From contig PXTQ01000111.1 of NCBI GenBank assembly GCA_003022505.1, positions 1 through 7,971 of the forward strand: 7,971 nt of DNA, read 5' to 3'. Every line of letters starts with the position of its first letter. Positions within the stretch are counted from its first letter, which is position 1. A model generated the notes under the pieces. The model was not told the DNA's origin, did not search any database, and worked only from the letters and a program-made list of their open reading frames with translations. Below, one piece after another: positions 1 to 5,342 of this stretch. The position numbers and the translations under genes were made by a program. The DNA is from Bacteroidetes bacterium QS_8_64_10. GTDB taxonomy: Bacteria; Bacteroidota; Rhodothermia; Rhodothermales; Salinibacteraceae.

Positions 1-336
1 CGGCTCCTCGCCGCTTTCCATGAGCGCATCGCTCAAGGTTTCGCCCAGCGCGCCCGAAGCGCCTACCTGGTACACCCAGCGCCGCCATGTGAGGCCCGGT
101 ATGTCGAGAAAGCGACGGTTGGGCGCTGTGCGTACTTGCGCGCTCAGGCGCTCGCTATCAAACGCCGTGTTCCCTGTGAATCGCACCTCCGTCACGAGCG
201 GCGCTTCTTGCCCGCGCGCCGTTCCTGCGAAAAAAAGCAGCATCGCGCCGATCAGCAGGCGACCTGCCTCACGCGGCGCGCGTCGCAGGAGCAAAGATGT
301 GAACGCAATCTGTCGGCCCGGAAGTGCGTACAGCAT
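1..336 (-). CDS. Omp85/BamA-TamA-like outer membrane protein, N-terminal part (cut by window edge)
   Basis: The reverse strand reads 112 codons from an ATG at 336 and runs off the window. An in-frame TGA lies two codons upstream, so this is the longest possible start; no Shine-Dalgarno is visible. Residues 26-43 look like a signal peptide (hydrophobic LLIGAMLLFFAG, then TARG-QEA as a likely cleavage site). Residues 47-70 (VTEVRFTGNTAFDSERL) match the opening strand and helix of a POTRA domain, the periplasmic repeat of BamA/TamA/Omp85 proteins that insert or secrete outer-membrane proteins. The following GLTWRRWVYQVGASGALG stretch resembles Omp85-like proteins of this group, from memory rather than a search. 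The barrel domain lies outside the window, so BamA, TamA and surface-antigen paralogues cannot be separated. The N-terminus is long for a signal peptide; Met32 is an unlikely alternative start. Confidence 0.62.
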   Translation of the reverse strand, partial: MLYALPGRQIAFTSLLLRRAPREAGRLLIGAMLLFFAGTARGQEAPLVTEVRFTGNTAFDSERLSAQVRTAPNRRFLDIPGLTWRRWVYQVGASGALGETLSDALMESGEEP

Positions 337-360
337 TAATCAAACACACGGCGACATTTC

Positions 361-453
361 ATAAAAAAGCGCCAGTGCACAGAACCCGGTCATCTCACCA
401 CGACCGGATTTCGGTCGTGATGGAGGCCACCTCGACCGAGTACACTGGCGCTT
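361..453 (-). ncRNA. Candidate structured RNA or attenuator ending in a T tract, ahead of the BamA-like gene
   Basis: Arms 367-380 and 440-453 form a 14-bp stem. Inside it, on the minus strand, come a 6-bp stem, a 3-bp stem and a 10-bp stem (cores 412-421 and 397-406) capped by a 5-nt loop. Three positions that are A·C mismatches on the plus strand are G·U pairs on the minus strand, so the RNA is probably minus-strand. Directly after the stem the minus strand reads CTTTTTTAT, as in an intrinsic terminator. A weak -10-like TACAAA (464-459) sits 6 nt before the first stem base; the best -35-like TTGGAA (490-485) is 20 bp further, which is too far for a classical promoter. The BamA-like ATG lies 25 nt past the T tract, so this could be an independent small RNA or a leader attenuator. 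It matches no family I recognise. Confidence 0.5.
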
Positions 454-507
454 CCGTCTTTGTAGCAACTTGCGCAAACGTGAGTTCCAAGCCGGACGCT
501 CGCGTGC

Positions 508-543
508 GGTCTCAATCGTAACTGTGTAGTTACTGAGAGAACC
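508..543. other. Imperfect hairpin in the spacer
   Basis: GTAACT (518-523) and AGTTAC (528-533) form a perfect 6-bp stem around loop GTGT. CTCA/TGAG and GGT/ACC extend it with small bulges. No T run follows on either strand, so I do not call it a terminator. Confidence 0.3.
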
Positions 544-593
544 AAAATGACGCTGCTCCATATGCCTATTTAGCTTGCTTTTATGCAGCAGGT

Positions 594-659
594 CAGACGG
601 CCACCCACGCCCAGTTGCGTAAAAGATCTCACCGACCGTCTGCCGGAATAAGCCCCGGC
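594..659 (+). promoter_or_regulatory. Structured leader upstream of the small ORF
   Basis: CAGACGG (594-600) pairs with CCGTCTG (636-642) around a 35-nt loop. A second short stem, GCCGG/CCGGC (642-646 and 655-659), follows at once. The CCCC at 653-656 could also pair with the G-rich Shine-Dalgarno at 676-682, which would hide the ribosome site. No known riboswitch consensus was recognised. No convincing promoter is visible in 541-660. Confidence 0.3.
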
Positions 660-689
660 CATCAGTAAGTAACTTAGGGGGGTACTATT

Positions 690-971
690 ATGTCTGACGC
701 TTATGACCTTATCGATGCCGACTCGCTTCCTCCTTCACTCGCGTCTGTTTCTGCGTCGAAGGATGATGACGACACCAAACTGCTCCTCATTGACTTCCGG
801 AGCGGCGAGAGCGTGAGTTGTCATCCCAGTGTTGCGCCGCTTCTGGAAGACGGCTGGACGTTGCAACGCGCCACGCCGCGCGTCGTGGAAGAGGAAGGGT
901 GCAAGCTCCTCGTTATTTTGTCGCGTCGCGGAAGCGCTCCCAAAAAGTTTTCCTTTCCCGCAAGACTGTAA
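690..971 (+). CDS. Small acidic protein of unknown function
   Basis: A 93-residue ORF with an ATG start preceded by a clear Shine-Dalgarno, AGGGGGG at 676-682, 7 nt from the ATG. This is the strongest ribosome site in the window and the main reason to accept the gene. Residues 1-28 are acidic and low in predicted structure, ending in DDDD. Residues 31-80 look like one small alpha/beta unit: strand LLLIDF, segment SCHPSVAPLLEDGW, strand KLLVILSRR. The last residues are basic. There is no signal peptide, membrane segment or recognisable motif. A possibly structured leader precedes it and it converges on the membrane protein at 1022. I do not recognise the family. Confidence 0.6.
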   Translation: MSDAYDLIDADSLPPSLASVSASKDDDDTKLLLIDFRSGESVSCHPSVAPLLEDGWTLQRATPRVVEEEGCKLLVILSRRGSAPKKFSFPARL

Positions 972-1021
972 CGCTTCGCATGGGGGGCCTCGTCCTTTCG
1001 CGTCGCGCGTGCCGGGATGGT

Positions 1022-1357
1022 TTACGACGATGACGGCTCCGGTTGGCGGCGCGCCATCCACGAGAGGAACCAGATGCCGAGCCACGCGGCTCCGGTGTAC
1101 CACCAGCTTGCGGCCAGCAGAAAACCCGCGTTCACGCCGTAGAGAACGTGATATAGCCACGTCGGGGTGCCGTTTTGCCCGGACTGCTGGAACTGGCGCT
1201 GCACCAGCCCGCCCGCCAGCGGCAGCATCTTGAGAACGAGCATGACGGGCGTGTAGATCAGCACGATCCACACGGCCCAGTTCGGTTCCCACATCGTCGC
1301 CACGATGATGATTGCGGTGACGATGAGGTCGAGCCAGACGTGTTTTAGTACGTTCAT
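1022..1357 (-). CDS. Small integral membrane protein, unknown function
   Basis: A 111-residue protein from an ATG at 1357. The frame is open a further 17 codons, but that part translates a spacer repeat, so the internal ATG is preferred. The sequence is very hydrophobic and tryptophan-rich. Likely membrane segments are residues 10-21, 27-45, 66-84 and 86-100. A polar loop (53-64, QRQFQQSGQNGT) separates the two pairs, and a short Arg/Pro/Ser tail ends the protein. It has no catalytic motif that I recognise. It converges with the small acidic gene across a 50-bp gap and is divergent from the broken membrane-protein gene. Both flanking genes on the right are about membranes, but no functional link can be shown. 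The family is unknown to me. Confidence 0.68.
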   Translation of the reverse strand: MNVLKHVWLDLIVTAIIIVATMWEPNWAVWIVLIYTPVMLVLKMLPLAGGLVQRQFQQSGQNGTPTWLYHVLYGVNAGFLLAASWWYTGAAWLGIWFLSWMARRQPEPSSS

Positions 1358-1367
1358 GTCGGGGTCC

Positions 1368-1447
1368 CAAGTTGGCAAGTTCGCAAATTTGCAGGTTGGT
1401 CGTTCCAATCCTTACCGACCGATGAACTTGAAACCTGCCAACCTGTA
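1368..1447. repeat. Octamer-period spacer repeat, cluster A
   Basis: Four octamers in a row at 1368-1399 fit CAAGTTNG (CAAGTTGG, CAAGTTCG, then CAAATTTG and CAGGTTGG). At 1424-1447 the complementary phase appears in three octamers (GAACTTGA, AACCTGCC, AACCTGTA). GGTCG (1398-1402) and CGACC (1416-1420) pair between them. The whole is an imperfect palindrome built from short tandem words. Confidence 0.7.
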
Positions 1448-1558
1448 ACGAGCAACCACTCCAAGAAGCACATCGCGCTCGTAAACCGCAACCGCTCCGC
1501 CACCGCCGCGCGTGCTGCATTCCGCTACGCCTGCTCCTTCGCGCTCTTTTCGAACGAG

Positions 1559-2225
1559 TTGGCCGCTTCGCGGGTGGGTCTCGGCCTCATCGCCGTCTTT
1601 TGGTCGCTCAACTGGGGCCTCACGGGCCTGCGGACGCACCTGCTGTTCTTCCCGCTCTGGCTGGGCTACGTGCTCGCCGTAGACACCCTCGTGTGGCGGC
1701 GGCGCGGCACGTCGATCTTTGCACGCTCGCGGGGTGGCTTCGCAGCGCTTTTTCTCCGCGCCCGTCTGGTGGTGCTTCGAGGTGGTCAACTGGCGCACGC
1801 AAAACTGGATCTACCTGAGCCGAGAACAGTTCAGCGACCTGACGTATTTTCTTTTGGCTTCCGTCGCGTTTTCGACGGTCATCCCCGCCGTTTTTGAAAC
1901 CGCCGAGTGGGTGCGCACCTTCGGCTGGATGCGCCGCCTGAAGGACGGCCCCCGGCTGCGCGCCACCCGCTCGTTCTGCGCCGCGGTGGTCGTCATCGGC
2001 GTGGCGATGCTGGCGCTGCTTCTCGTTTGGCCGACGTACTTCTACCCGTTCATCTGGGGCTGGCTGTTTTTCGTGCTCGAACCGCTGAACGTGTGGCTGG
2101 GCAACCGCTCGCTGTTCGACGCCACCGGACGCGGCGACTGGCGACCCGTCGTGAGTCTGGCGCTGGGCGCACTCGTGTGCGGTTTCGTGTGGGAACTGTG
2201 GAATTGTTACGCTTATCCGAAATGA
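1559..2225 (+). pseudogene. Frameshifted, probably 3'-truncated polytopic membrane protein
   Basis: One protein appears to be split over two frames. From 1559 (TTG) to about 1740 the first frame gives GLGLIAVFWSLNWGLTGLRTH and LFFPLWLGYVLAVDTLVW. From about 1740 the third frame continues with SAPVWWCFEVVNWRTQNWIY and further membrane segments up to CGFVWELWNCYAYPK and a TGA. The join lies around 1735-1750, consistent with a 1-base indel. From memory, relatives of this cyanobacterial/Chloroflexi-type membrane family continue past the ELWN..YPK motif for some 40-50 residues, so the C-terminus also looks lost, exactly where the inverted repeat at 2227 begins. No convincing start codon exists: upstream frame 2 stays open into the repeat without ATG or GTG, and TTG 1559 or GTG 1574 are weak choices. 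Function unknown. Confidence 0.6.
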
Positions 2226-2226
2226 G

Positions 2227-2333
2227 AGATCTGTTCAGGTTTTCGAGTGAAGCGGTACGCCGCGCCGTGCTCGCCCAAAACGTAGCGAAGCATACATACG
2301 CTTGCTCTTCGCCTTCTAAACCTGAACAGATCT
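2227..2333. repeat. Perfect 16-bp inverted repeat around a 75-bp core
   Basis: AGATCTGTTCAGGTTT at 2227-2242 is exactly complementary to 2318-2333. The core holds smaller hairpins, for example GCGG/CCGC (2252-2263) and GCGAAG/CTTCGC. It starts 1 bp after the stop codon of the truncated membrane gene and ends just before the glycosyltransferase remnant. No T tract follows on either strand. It could be a small mobile-type element or a structured RNA; there is no transposase in the window. Confidence 0.7.
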
Positions 2334-2360
2334 TTGTCCAATTTATTATTTGAAGCTGCA

Positions 2361-2392
2361 CTAACCAACACTCCATCCAACCAGTCCCCCAG
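2361..2392. repeat. Octamer-period spacer repeat, cluster B
   Basis: Four octamers in phase at 2361, 2369, 2377 and 2385. The shared positions are C at 1, CC at 5-6 and A at 7 in most units (CTAACCAA, CCAACCAG). It ends one base before the TTG I take as the start of the glycosyltransferase remnant. Confidence 0.5.
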
Positions 2393-2393
2393 T

Positions 2394-3000
2394 TTGCGCC
2401 TTCTCGTCATCATTCCGGCCTTCAACGAAGCGCCAGCCATCGGGCGCGTCATCGGCGACATCCCAGCGGGGCTGGCCGACGAGGTGGTCGTCGTCAACAA
2501 CGCCTCGACGGACGAGACGGCTCGCAACGCGCGGGAGGCCGGCGCTACGGTGCTCCGCGAGGAGCGGCGCGGCTACGGCTGGGCCTGCCTGCGCGGCATC
2601 GCCTACGCACGCTCGAAGCCTTCCCGCAAGCAGCCCGACGTGATCGCGTTCTTGGACGGCGATTACAGCGATCATCCCGAAGAAATGAGGGATCTCGTTG
2701 CACCGATCCGCCGGGACGAAGCCGACTTCGTGGTCGGCTCGGGGCGCGCAGTTTACCGACCTCGGCCCGTTTCGCGCCATTCGTTTCGACGATCTGCTCG
2801 CCCTCGACATGCAGGACAAGACCTTCGGCTGGACCGTCGAGATGCAGATCAAAGCTGTGCGCTCCGGCCTGCGCTGCGCGGAGGTGCCCGTGTCGTACCG
2901 GCGGCGCACCGGTGTGAGCAAGATCACGGGCACCGTCAGTGGCACCGTTAAGGCCTCGGCGAAGATCCTCTACACGATTGCGCGCTACGCCCTCAACTGA
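2394..3000 (+). pseudogene. GT2 (dolichyl-phosphate mannose synthase-like) glycosyltransferase with internal deletion
   Basis: The N-terminal half (to about 2740) shows the GT-A fold opening LLVIIPAFNEAPAIG, the strand VVVVNNASTDETA and the DxD-type site in FLDGDYSDHPEE (nucleotide-sugar and metal binding). The reading then changes frame within 2738-2750. The C-terminal part follows in another frame: RFTDLGPFRAI-like start, GWTVEMQIKA, EVPVSYRRRTGVSKITGT and a TGA at 2998. In the family, some 35-45 residues (the RALG...FGN.LA segment) lie between DFVVGS and FTDLGP; they are missing here, with loss of frame. Such enzymes move sugars from nucleotide donors to lipid or glycan acceptors at the membrane. 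TTG 2394 gives the expected N-terminus; TTG 2334 is possible but would translate cluster B. As read, it cannot make a normal enzyme. Confidence 0.75.
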
Positions 3001-3031
3001 CGAGTTGCGACGGGCGGTGGATCGGCGTCGC

Positions 3032-3091
3032 CTATTCCAGCCGGGTAAGCGACACGTCGCCGGACTCCGTCGCGAGCGACAGTCGTCCCTG
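3032..3091 (-). pseudogene. Tail of an unidentified minus-strand gene
   Basis: Reverse-strand codons ending in TAG at 3034-3032 spell GRLSLATESGDVSLTRLE. This looks like a real C-terminus of a beta-strand repeat (the GxLxLxTxSGDVxL pattern of DUF4097-type adhesin-like domains). Upstream of 3091 on that strand the sequence is instead the complement of glutamate dehydrogenase, so only about 20 residues survive. The assignment is tentative because it rests on one short motif. Confidence 0.3.
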
Positions 3092-3432
3092 CAATTCTCC
3101 AACGCACTCGGCCCGTACAAGGGCGGTCTTCGCTTCGATCCGCCCGTGAACCGCAGCATCCTCAAGTTTCTGGGCTTCGAGCAGGTGCTCAAGGACAGCC
3201 TGACGACGCTCCCGCTGGGCGAAGGCGGCGCGGACTTCGATCCGAAGGGGCGCTTCCGACCGCGAGGAGGTGGACCGCCGCCTGCGCGATCTGATGAGCG
3301 ACATCCACGAGCAAGTGCGTGCGCCACGGGCGGTGCGAGAGCGACGACGGCGCGGTCGATTACGTGCGGGGCGCGAACGTGGCGGGCTTCCGCCGCGTGG
3401 CCGACGCGCTCCTGGCGCAAGGGCTGGTTTGA
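3089..3432 (+). pseudogene. gdhA: Remnant of NADP-type glutamate dehydrogenase
   Basis: Two pieces of a roughly 450-residue hexameric glutamate dehydrogenase are fused. The first, from 3089, reads QFSNALGPYKGGLRFDPPVN, then LKFLGFEQVLKDSLTTLPLG and GGADFDPKGR. The family motif GGGKGG, which carries a catalytic lysine, is shortened to GEGG. After SDREE the text jumps to the enzyme's C-terminal end, VDRRLRDLMSDIHEQ, and after another 1-base slip to GAVDYVRGANVAGFRRVADA and LLAQGLV-stop (TGA 3430-3432). The first 90 or so residues and roughly 230 in the middle, including the nucleotide-binding domain, are absent. Frameshifts lie near 3251 and 3315. It cannot be an active enzyme as written. The join inside GACCGCGAGGAG suggests deletion between short matching sequences, or an assembly collapse. 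Confidence 0.85.
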
Positions 3433-3439
3433 AGCGTTG

Positions 3440-3475
3440 CAAGTTGCAGGTTGACAAGTTGCAGGTTAGCAAGTT
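3440..3475. repeat. 15-bp (7+8) tandem spacer repeat, cluster C
   Basis: CAAGTTGCAGGTT occurs at 3440 and again at 3455, followed by CAAGTT at 3470: a 15-bp period made of a heptamer and an octamer. The word is the same as in cluster A (CAAGTTNG), 2 kb away. It begins 7 bp after the glutamate dehydrogenase stop. Confidence 0.8.
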
Positions 3476-3495
3476 CGTCTCCGGCGCGAACACCC

Positions 3496-3523
3496 GCCAA
3501 CCACTAATCAGCAACCAGCTAAG
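3496..3523. repeat. Heptamer-period repeat over the def stop codon, cluster D
   Basis: Heptamers in phase at 3496, 3503, 3510 and 3517 roughly fit ANNAACC (GCCAACC, ACTAATC, AGCAACC). The last unit contains the def stop codon (3519-3521). The GGTT words of cluster C can pair with these AACC words. Confidence 0.5.
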
Positions 3524-4100
3524 CTGGTGCGTGCTCGGCGTCGGAGGCGAGCGGATAGTCGGCCTCGGCGTTACCCTCCTTCATGGCGCGGAGCTGTCGT
3601 CTCAGGAGGCGCTTGCGGAAGGCGCTGAGGTAGTCCGTAAACAGCACGCCGTCGAGGTGGTCGTGCTCGTGCTGCAGGACGCGGGCGAGGAACCCTTCAG
3701 CCTCGATCTGCTGCTCCTCCAAGTCGCGGTCGAGATAGCGCAGGCGCACCGTCTCCGGGCGCTGCACCATCTCGCGCACGTCGGGAATCGAGAGGCAGCC
3801 TTCTTCCATTCTGCAGGTGTCCCTGCTTGCGTGCTCGATCTCCGGATTGATGAGGATCATCGGCTGCGGCGGAATCGTCTCGCCTTCCTCTTCCAGCTCC
3901 GCCGCCATCGGCGCAAGGTCGATCACAAAGAGGCGCTCCGAGCGGCCTACCTGCGGGGCCGCGAGGCCGATGCCGTTGGCCGAGCGCATCGTCTCGATCA
4001 TGTCGTCGAGGAGCGCCTGCAACTCGTCGGAGTCGTGCTCGACCGGCTCGGTGGTTTGCCGGAGCGCGGGGTCGCCGAAGACGCGAATGGGGAGGATCAT
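3519..4100 (-). CDS. def: Peptide deformylase
   Basis: Removes the formyl group from the N-terminal methionine of new proteins in the cytoplasm; a metal-dependent hydrolase needed for protein maturation. The 193-residue protein has all three family motifs: GIGLAAPQVG (43-52), EGCLS (100-104) and QHEHDHLDG (143-151). Metal ligands are Cys102, His144 and His148, and Glu145 is the catalytic base. It starts at ATG 4100, giving MILPIRVFGDPALR, the expected N-terminus; no Shine-Dalgarno is visible. The length is slightly above the usual 165-190 because of a short acidic/Ala C-terminal tail and an insert near 67-77 (AELEEEGETIP). It lies downstream of ruvX on the same strand with a 320-bp gap, so it may have its own promoter. 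The gene is intact, in contrast to the broken block just beyond it. Confidence 0.97.
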   Translation of the reverse strand: MILPIRVFGDPALRQTTEPVEHDSDELQALLDDMIETMRSANGIGLAAPQVGRSERLFVIDLAPMAAELEEEGETIPPQPMILINPEIEHASRDTCRMEEGCLSIPDVREMVQRPETVRLRYLDRDLEEQQIEAEGFLARVLQHEHDHLDGVLFTDYLSAFRKRLLRRQLRAMKEGNAEADYPLASDAEHAPA

Positions 4101-4224
4101 GGCGCTTCGTCAGTTTGGCTGATAGCTTCTCTTTGCAAACGGCCAAGCAGGGCGAAAGGGTTCAGCCGGATGTCGAAAAGGTTGCATGTCGGCGAACCTG
4201 CATTTAGCCGTTTCTGCCGATGGC

Positions 4225-4280
4225 GACGACTGACGACTAAAATACGGTCGTCCATCGTTGTTGGTCGGTCGTCCGTTTCC
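4225..4280. repeat. Heptamer-period spacer repeat, cluster E
   Basis: Eight heptamers in exact phase. GACGACT occurs twice (4225, 4232) and GGTCGTC twice (4246, 4267), with diverged units between. The two words are near reverse complements, and 4225-4234 pairs with 4264-4273 at 9 of 10 positions, so the cluster can fold into a hairpin. Confidence 0.75.
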
Positions 4281-4365
4281 TAAGGTATTTTTGCGGTTCC
4301 ACTTAAGCTTTCAGCCCGGCGGGTTCGTCGCTTCGACTTGCGGGACATGCGGACGTGCTCGAGTC

Positions 4366-4387
4366 GGCGGAGAGGTCAAGCTCCGCC
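4366..4387. other. 7-bp GC-rich hairpin downstream of ruvX
   Basis: GGCGGAG (4366-4372) and CTCCGCC (4381-4387) pair perfectly around an 8-nt loop. It lies about 35 bp after the ruvX stop on the minus strand, where a terminator might sit, but no T run follows on that strand. A factor-dependent or 3'-end stabilising role is possible. Confidence 0.4.
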
Positions 4388-4398
4388 TCTCATTTCTG

Positions 4399-4433
4399 AC
4401 AAACCACGAACCAGAAACTATCAACCATCCCGG
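4399..4433. repeat. Heptamer-period repeat over the ruvX stop codon, cluster F
   Basis: Five heptamers in phase at 4399, 4406, 4413, 4420 and 4427; the first four fit ANNAACC closely (ACAAACC, ACGAACC, AGAAACT, ATCAACC). The ruvX stop codon (4421-4423) lies inside the fourth unit. Cluster D at the def stop uses the same word. Confidence 0.75.
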
Positions 4434-4846
4434 TCCAGATACCGTTGCAGGATGAGAGCCGCTGCCGCCGCGTCGACGCGCCCACGATTTTCGCGCGTGT
4501 GACGGCCGCCGGCTTCGCGGATGTGGGCCTTCGCTTCTTCGGAGGTGTAGCGTTCGTCCCACGTCGTCAGCTCAACGCCGGGGAGCGCGTTGCGAAGGCG
4601 GTTGACGTACTGCTGAACGCGCTCGGTGGCGGCCCCTTCCGCGCCGGCTTCGGTAAGCGGCCAGCCTACCACGACGAGGTCCAGCCCGCCCGCGTGGTCG
4701 CGGAGGCGCTTCAGTTCGGCCACGGCTTCGGCCTGCGAGAACGCGCCGTGCGGTTGGGCGAAGGTGCGCGTCGGGTCGGCGAGGGCCAGCCCCACGCGCT
4801 TCGTGCCGTAGTCCACGGCGGCAAGGCGAGCGGGAGCGTCAAGCAC
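4421..4846 (-). CDS. ruvX: RuvX/YqgF, Holliday-junction-resolvase-like nuclease
   Basis: A 141-residue RNase H-fold protein of the YqgF family, implicated in 16S rRNA 5'-end processing and in resolving recombination intermediates. The key acidic positions are visible: Asp12 in the first strand (AAVDYGTKRVGLALAD), the strand VVVGWPLTEAG (58-68), the DER motif at 97-99 (WDERYTSEEA) and Asp125 in RVDAAAAALIL. Length is normal. The start is ATG 4846, with only three residues before the first strand region opens, as usual. It sits between HU and def on the same strand; the upstream gap of 86 bp and the downstream gap of 320 bp both contain repeat clusters. Its last codons are part of heptamer cluster F, so the C-terminal YLDRDG tail is shaped by the repeat. 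Confidence 0.95.
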   Translation of the reverse strand: MLDAPARLAAVDYGTKRVGLALADPTRTFAQPHGAFSQAEAVAELKRLRDHAGGLDLVVVGWPLTEAGAEGAATERVQQYVNRLRNALPGVELTTWDERYTSEEAKAHIREAGGRHTRENRGRVDAAAAALILQRYLDRDG

Positions 4847-4874
4847 GGAGAAGGGGTTGTGAAGGAGACTGTAA

Positions 4875-4927
4875 CTATGAGACCAACAATTTACGATCTT
4901 AGACTCATAGACTCTTAGTCTCGTAGC
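4875..4927. repeat. Octamer-period spacer repeat, cluster G, with a 7-bp inverted repeat
   Basis: Octamers at 4896, 4904, 4912 and 4920 fit CTCNTAGN (ATCTTAGA, CTCATAGA, CTCTTAGT, CTCGTAGC). After a 2-bp slip, another CTCCTAGT at 4930 covers the HU stop codon. CTATGAG (4875-4881) and CTCATAG (4904-4910) form an exact inverted repeat. 4901-4915 is an inverted copy of cluster H (14 of 15 bases). Confidence 0.75.
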
Positions 4928-4932
4928 CCCTC

Positions 4933-5325
4933 CTAGTCCGCGCCGTTTTCGGCCAGTTCGTTCTTGGAGAGATGCTTGTCGGCGCTGCCATCTGGGATGG
5001 CGTAGTCCAACTCGCGCAGCGGCACCTGCAGCTTCTCCTTAATGCGCTTGCCGGGCTTGAAGTGCGTCTTGCGGCGACTCGGAATGAAGACGGTTTCGTT
5101 GGTCTTCGGATTGCGCGCTTTGGGTTTCGCCTTCGTTTTCTTGACCTCGAAGACGCCGAAGTTTCGCAGCTCGATGCGTACCTCCGGGTCCGCCTCTATC
5201 ATGAGGTCCCCCAGGGCATCCAGCACCGCCCCCACCCAGGGTTCGCTTTTGTAGATGGGCTTGTCGCGCAGCTCGGCCGCGACTCTCTGCTTGCGATTAC
5301 CAAACGTAAAAACCGAGCAGAACAA
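4933..5325 (-). CDS. HU/IHF-family DNA-binding protein with basic region and C-terminal extension
   Basis: A histone-like protein that bends DNA and organises the nucleoid. Family landmarks are present: amphipathic helices 11-43, then RIELRNFGVFEVKKTKAK (50-67), the ARNPKTNE segment (70-77) with the intercalating proline at 73, and HFKPGKRIKEKL (88-99). At 130 residues it is longer than the usual 90, with a 30-residue mostly polar/acidic tail. The N-terminus is odd. The only in-frame start after the upstream TAG (5349-5347) is a TTG at 5325, giving FCSVFTFG before NRKQRVAAEL, where the family begins almost at once with Met. A promoter-like sequence overlaps this start, so the true 5' end may be lost, mutated, or initiated at a non-standard codon. 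Neighbours are ruvX downstream and cytochrome c upstream. Confidence 0.85.
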   Translation of the reverse strand: MFCSVFTFGNRKQRVAAELRDKPIYKSEPWVGAVLDALGDLMIEADPEVRIELRNFGVFEVKKTKAKPKARNPKTNETVFIPSRRKTHFKPGKRIKEKLQVPLRELDYAIPDGSADKHLSKNELAENGAD

Positions 5326-5333
5326 TTGCCAAA
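5301..5333 (-). promoter_or_regulatory. Bacteroidota-type promoter-like sequence over the HU start
   Basis: On the minus strand TTTG (5333-5330) is followed after 21 nt by TACGTTTG (5308-5301), an exact fit to the Bacteroidota TTTG / TAnnTTTG promoter pattern. It overlaps the only available HU start codon (5325), so either the promoter match is accidental or the HU start is not where it seems. Confidence 0.35.
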
Positions 5334-5342
5334 TGCGGTTAC

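Larger units (their letters stand above)
4101..4420. other. 320-bp spacer between def and ruvX
   Basis: No gene is supported here. It holds heptamer cluster E (4225-4280), a 7-bp hairpin (4366-4387) and most of heptamer cluster F (4399-4433). The part next to def (4101-4220) shows no clear promoter boxes on the minus strand. Confidence 0.5.

Noticed and set aside
367..453. Signal recognition particle RNA, 6S RNA or tRNA
   Set aside because: It lacks the conserved SRP loop sequence, the long central bubble of 6S RNA and any tRNA T-loop motif.
601..625. Cobalamin riboswitch fragment (CGCAACT on the reverse strand)
   Set aside because: Only a few bases match, on the wrong strand for the downstream gene, and the other conserved boxes are missing.
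735..1520. Long minus-strand ORF (261 codons) across the small gene and the membrane gene
   Set aside because: It is Arg/His-rich, has no family features, and overlaps two better-supported genes in other frames; typical of high-GC shadow frames.
1446..1558. N-terminal coding extension of the broken membrane protein
   Set aside because: The frame is open, but it lacks a start codon and runs into the repeat cluster; its residues do not resemble a membrane protein N-terminus.
2227..2333. Integron attC site
   Set aside because: The ends do not fit the RYYYAAC ... GTTRRRY boxes; GTT and AAC appear in the opposite order, and no integrase is present.
3270..4283. Long plus-strand ORF (337 codons) opposite def
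   Set aside because: It is the antisense of the clearly coding def gene and of glutamate dehydrogenase scraps, with no recognisable domain.
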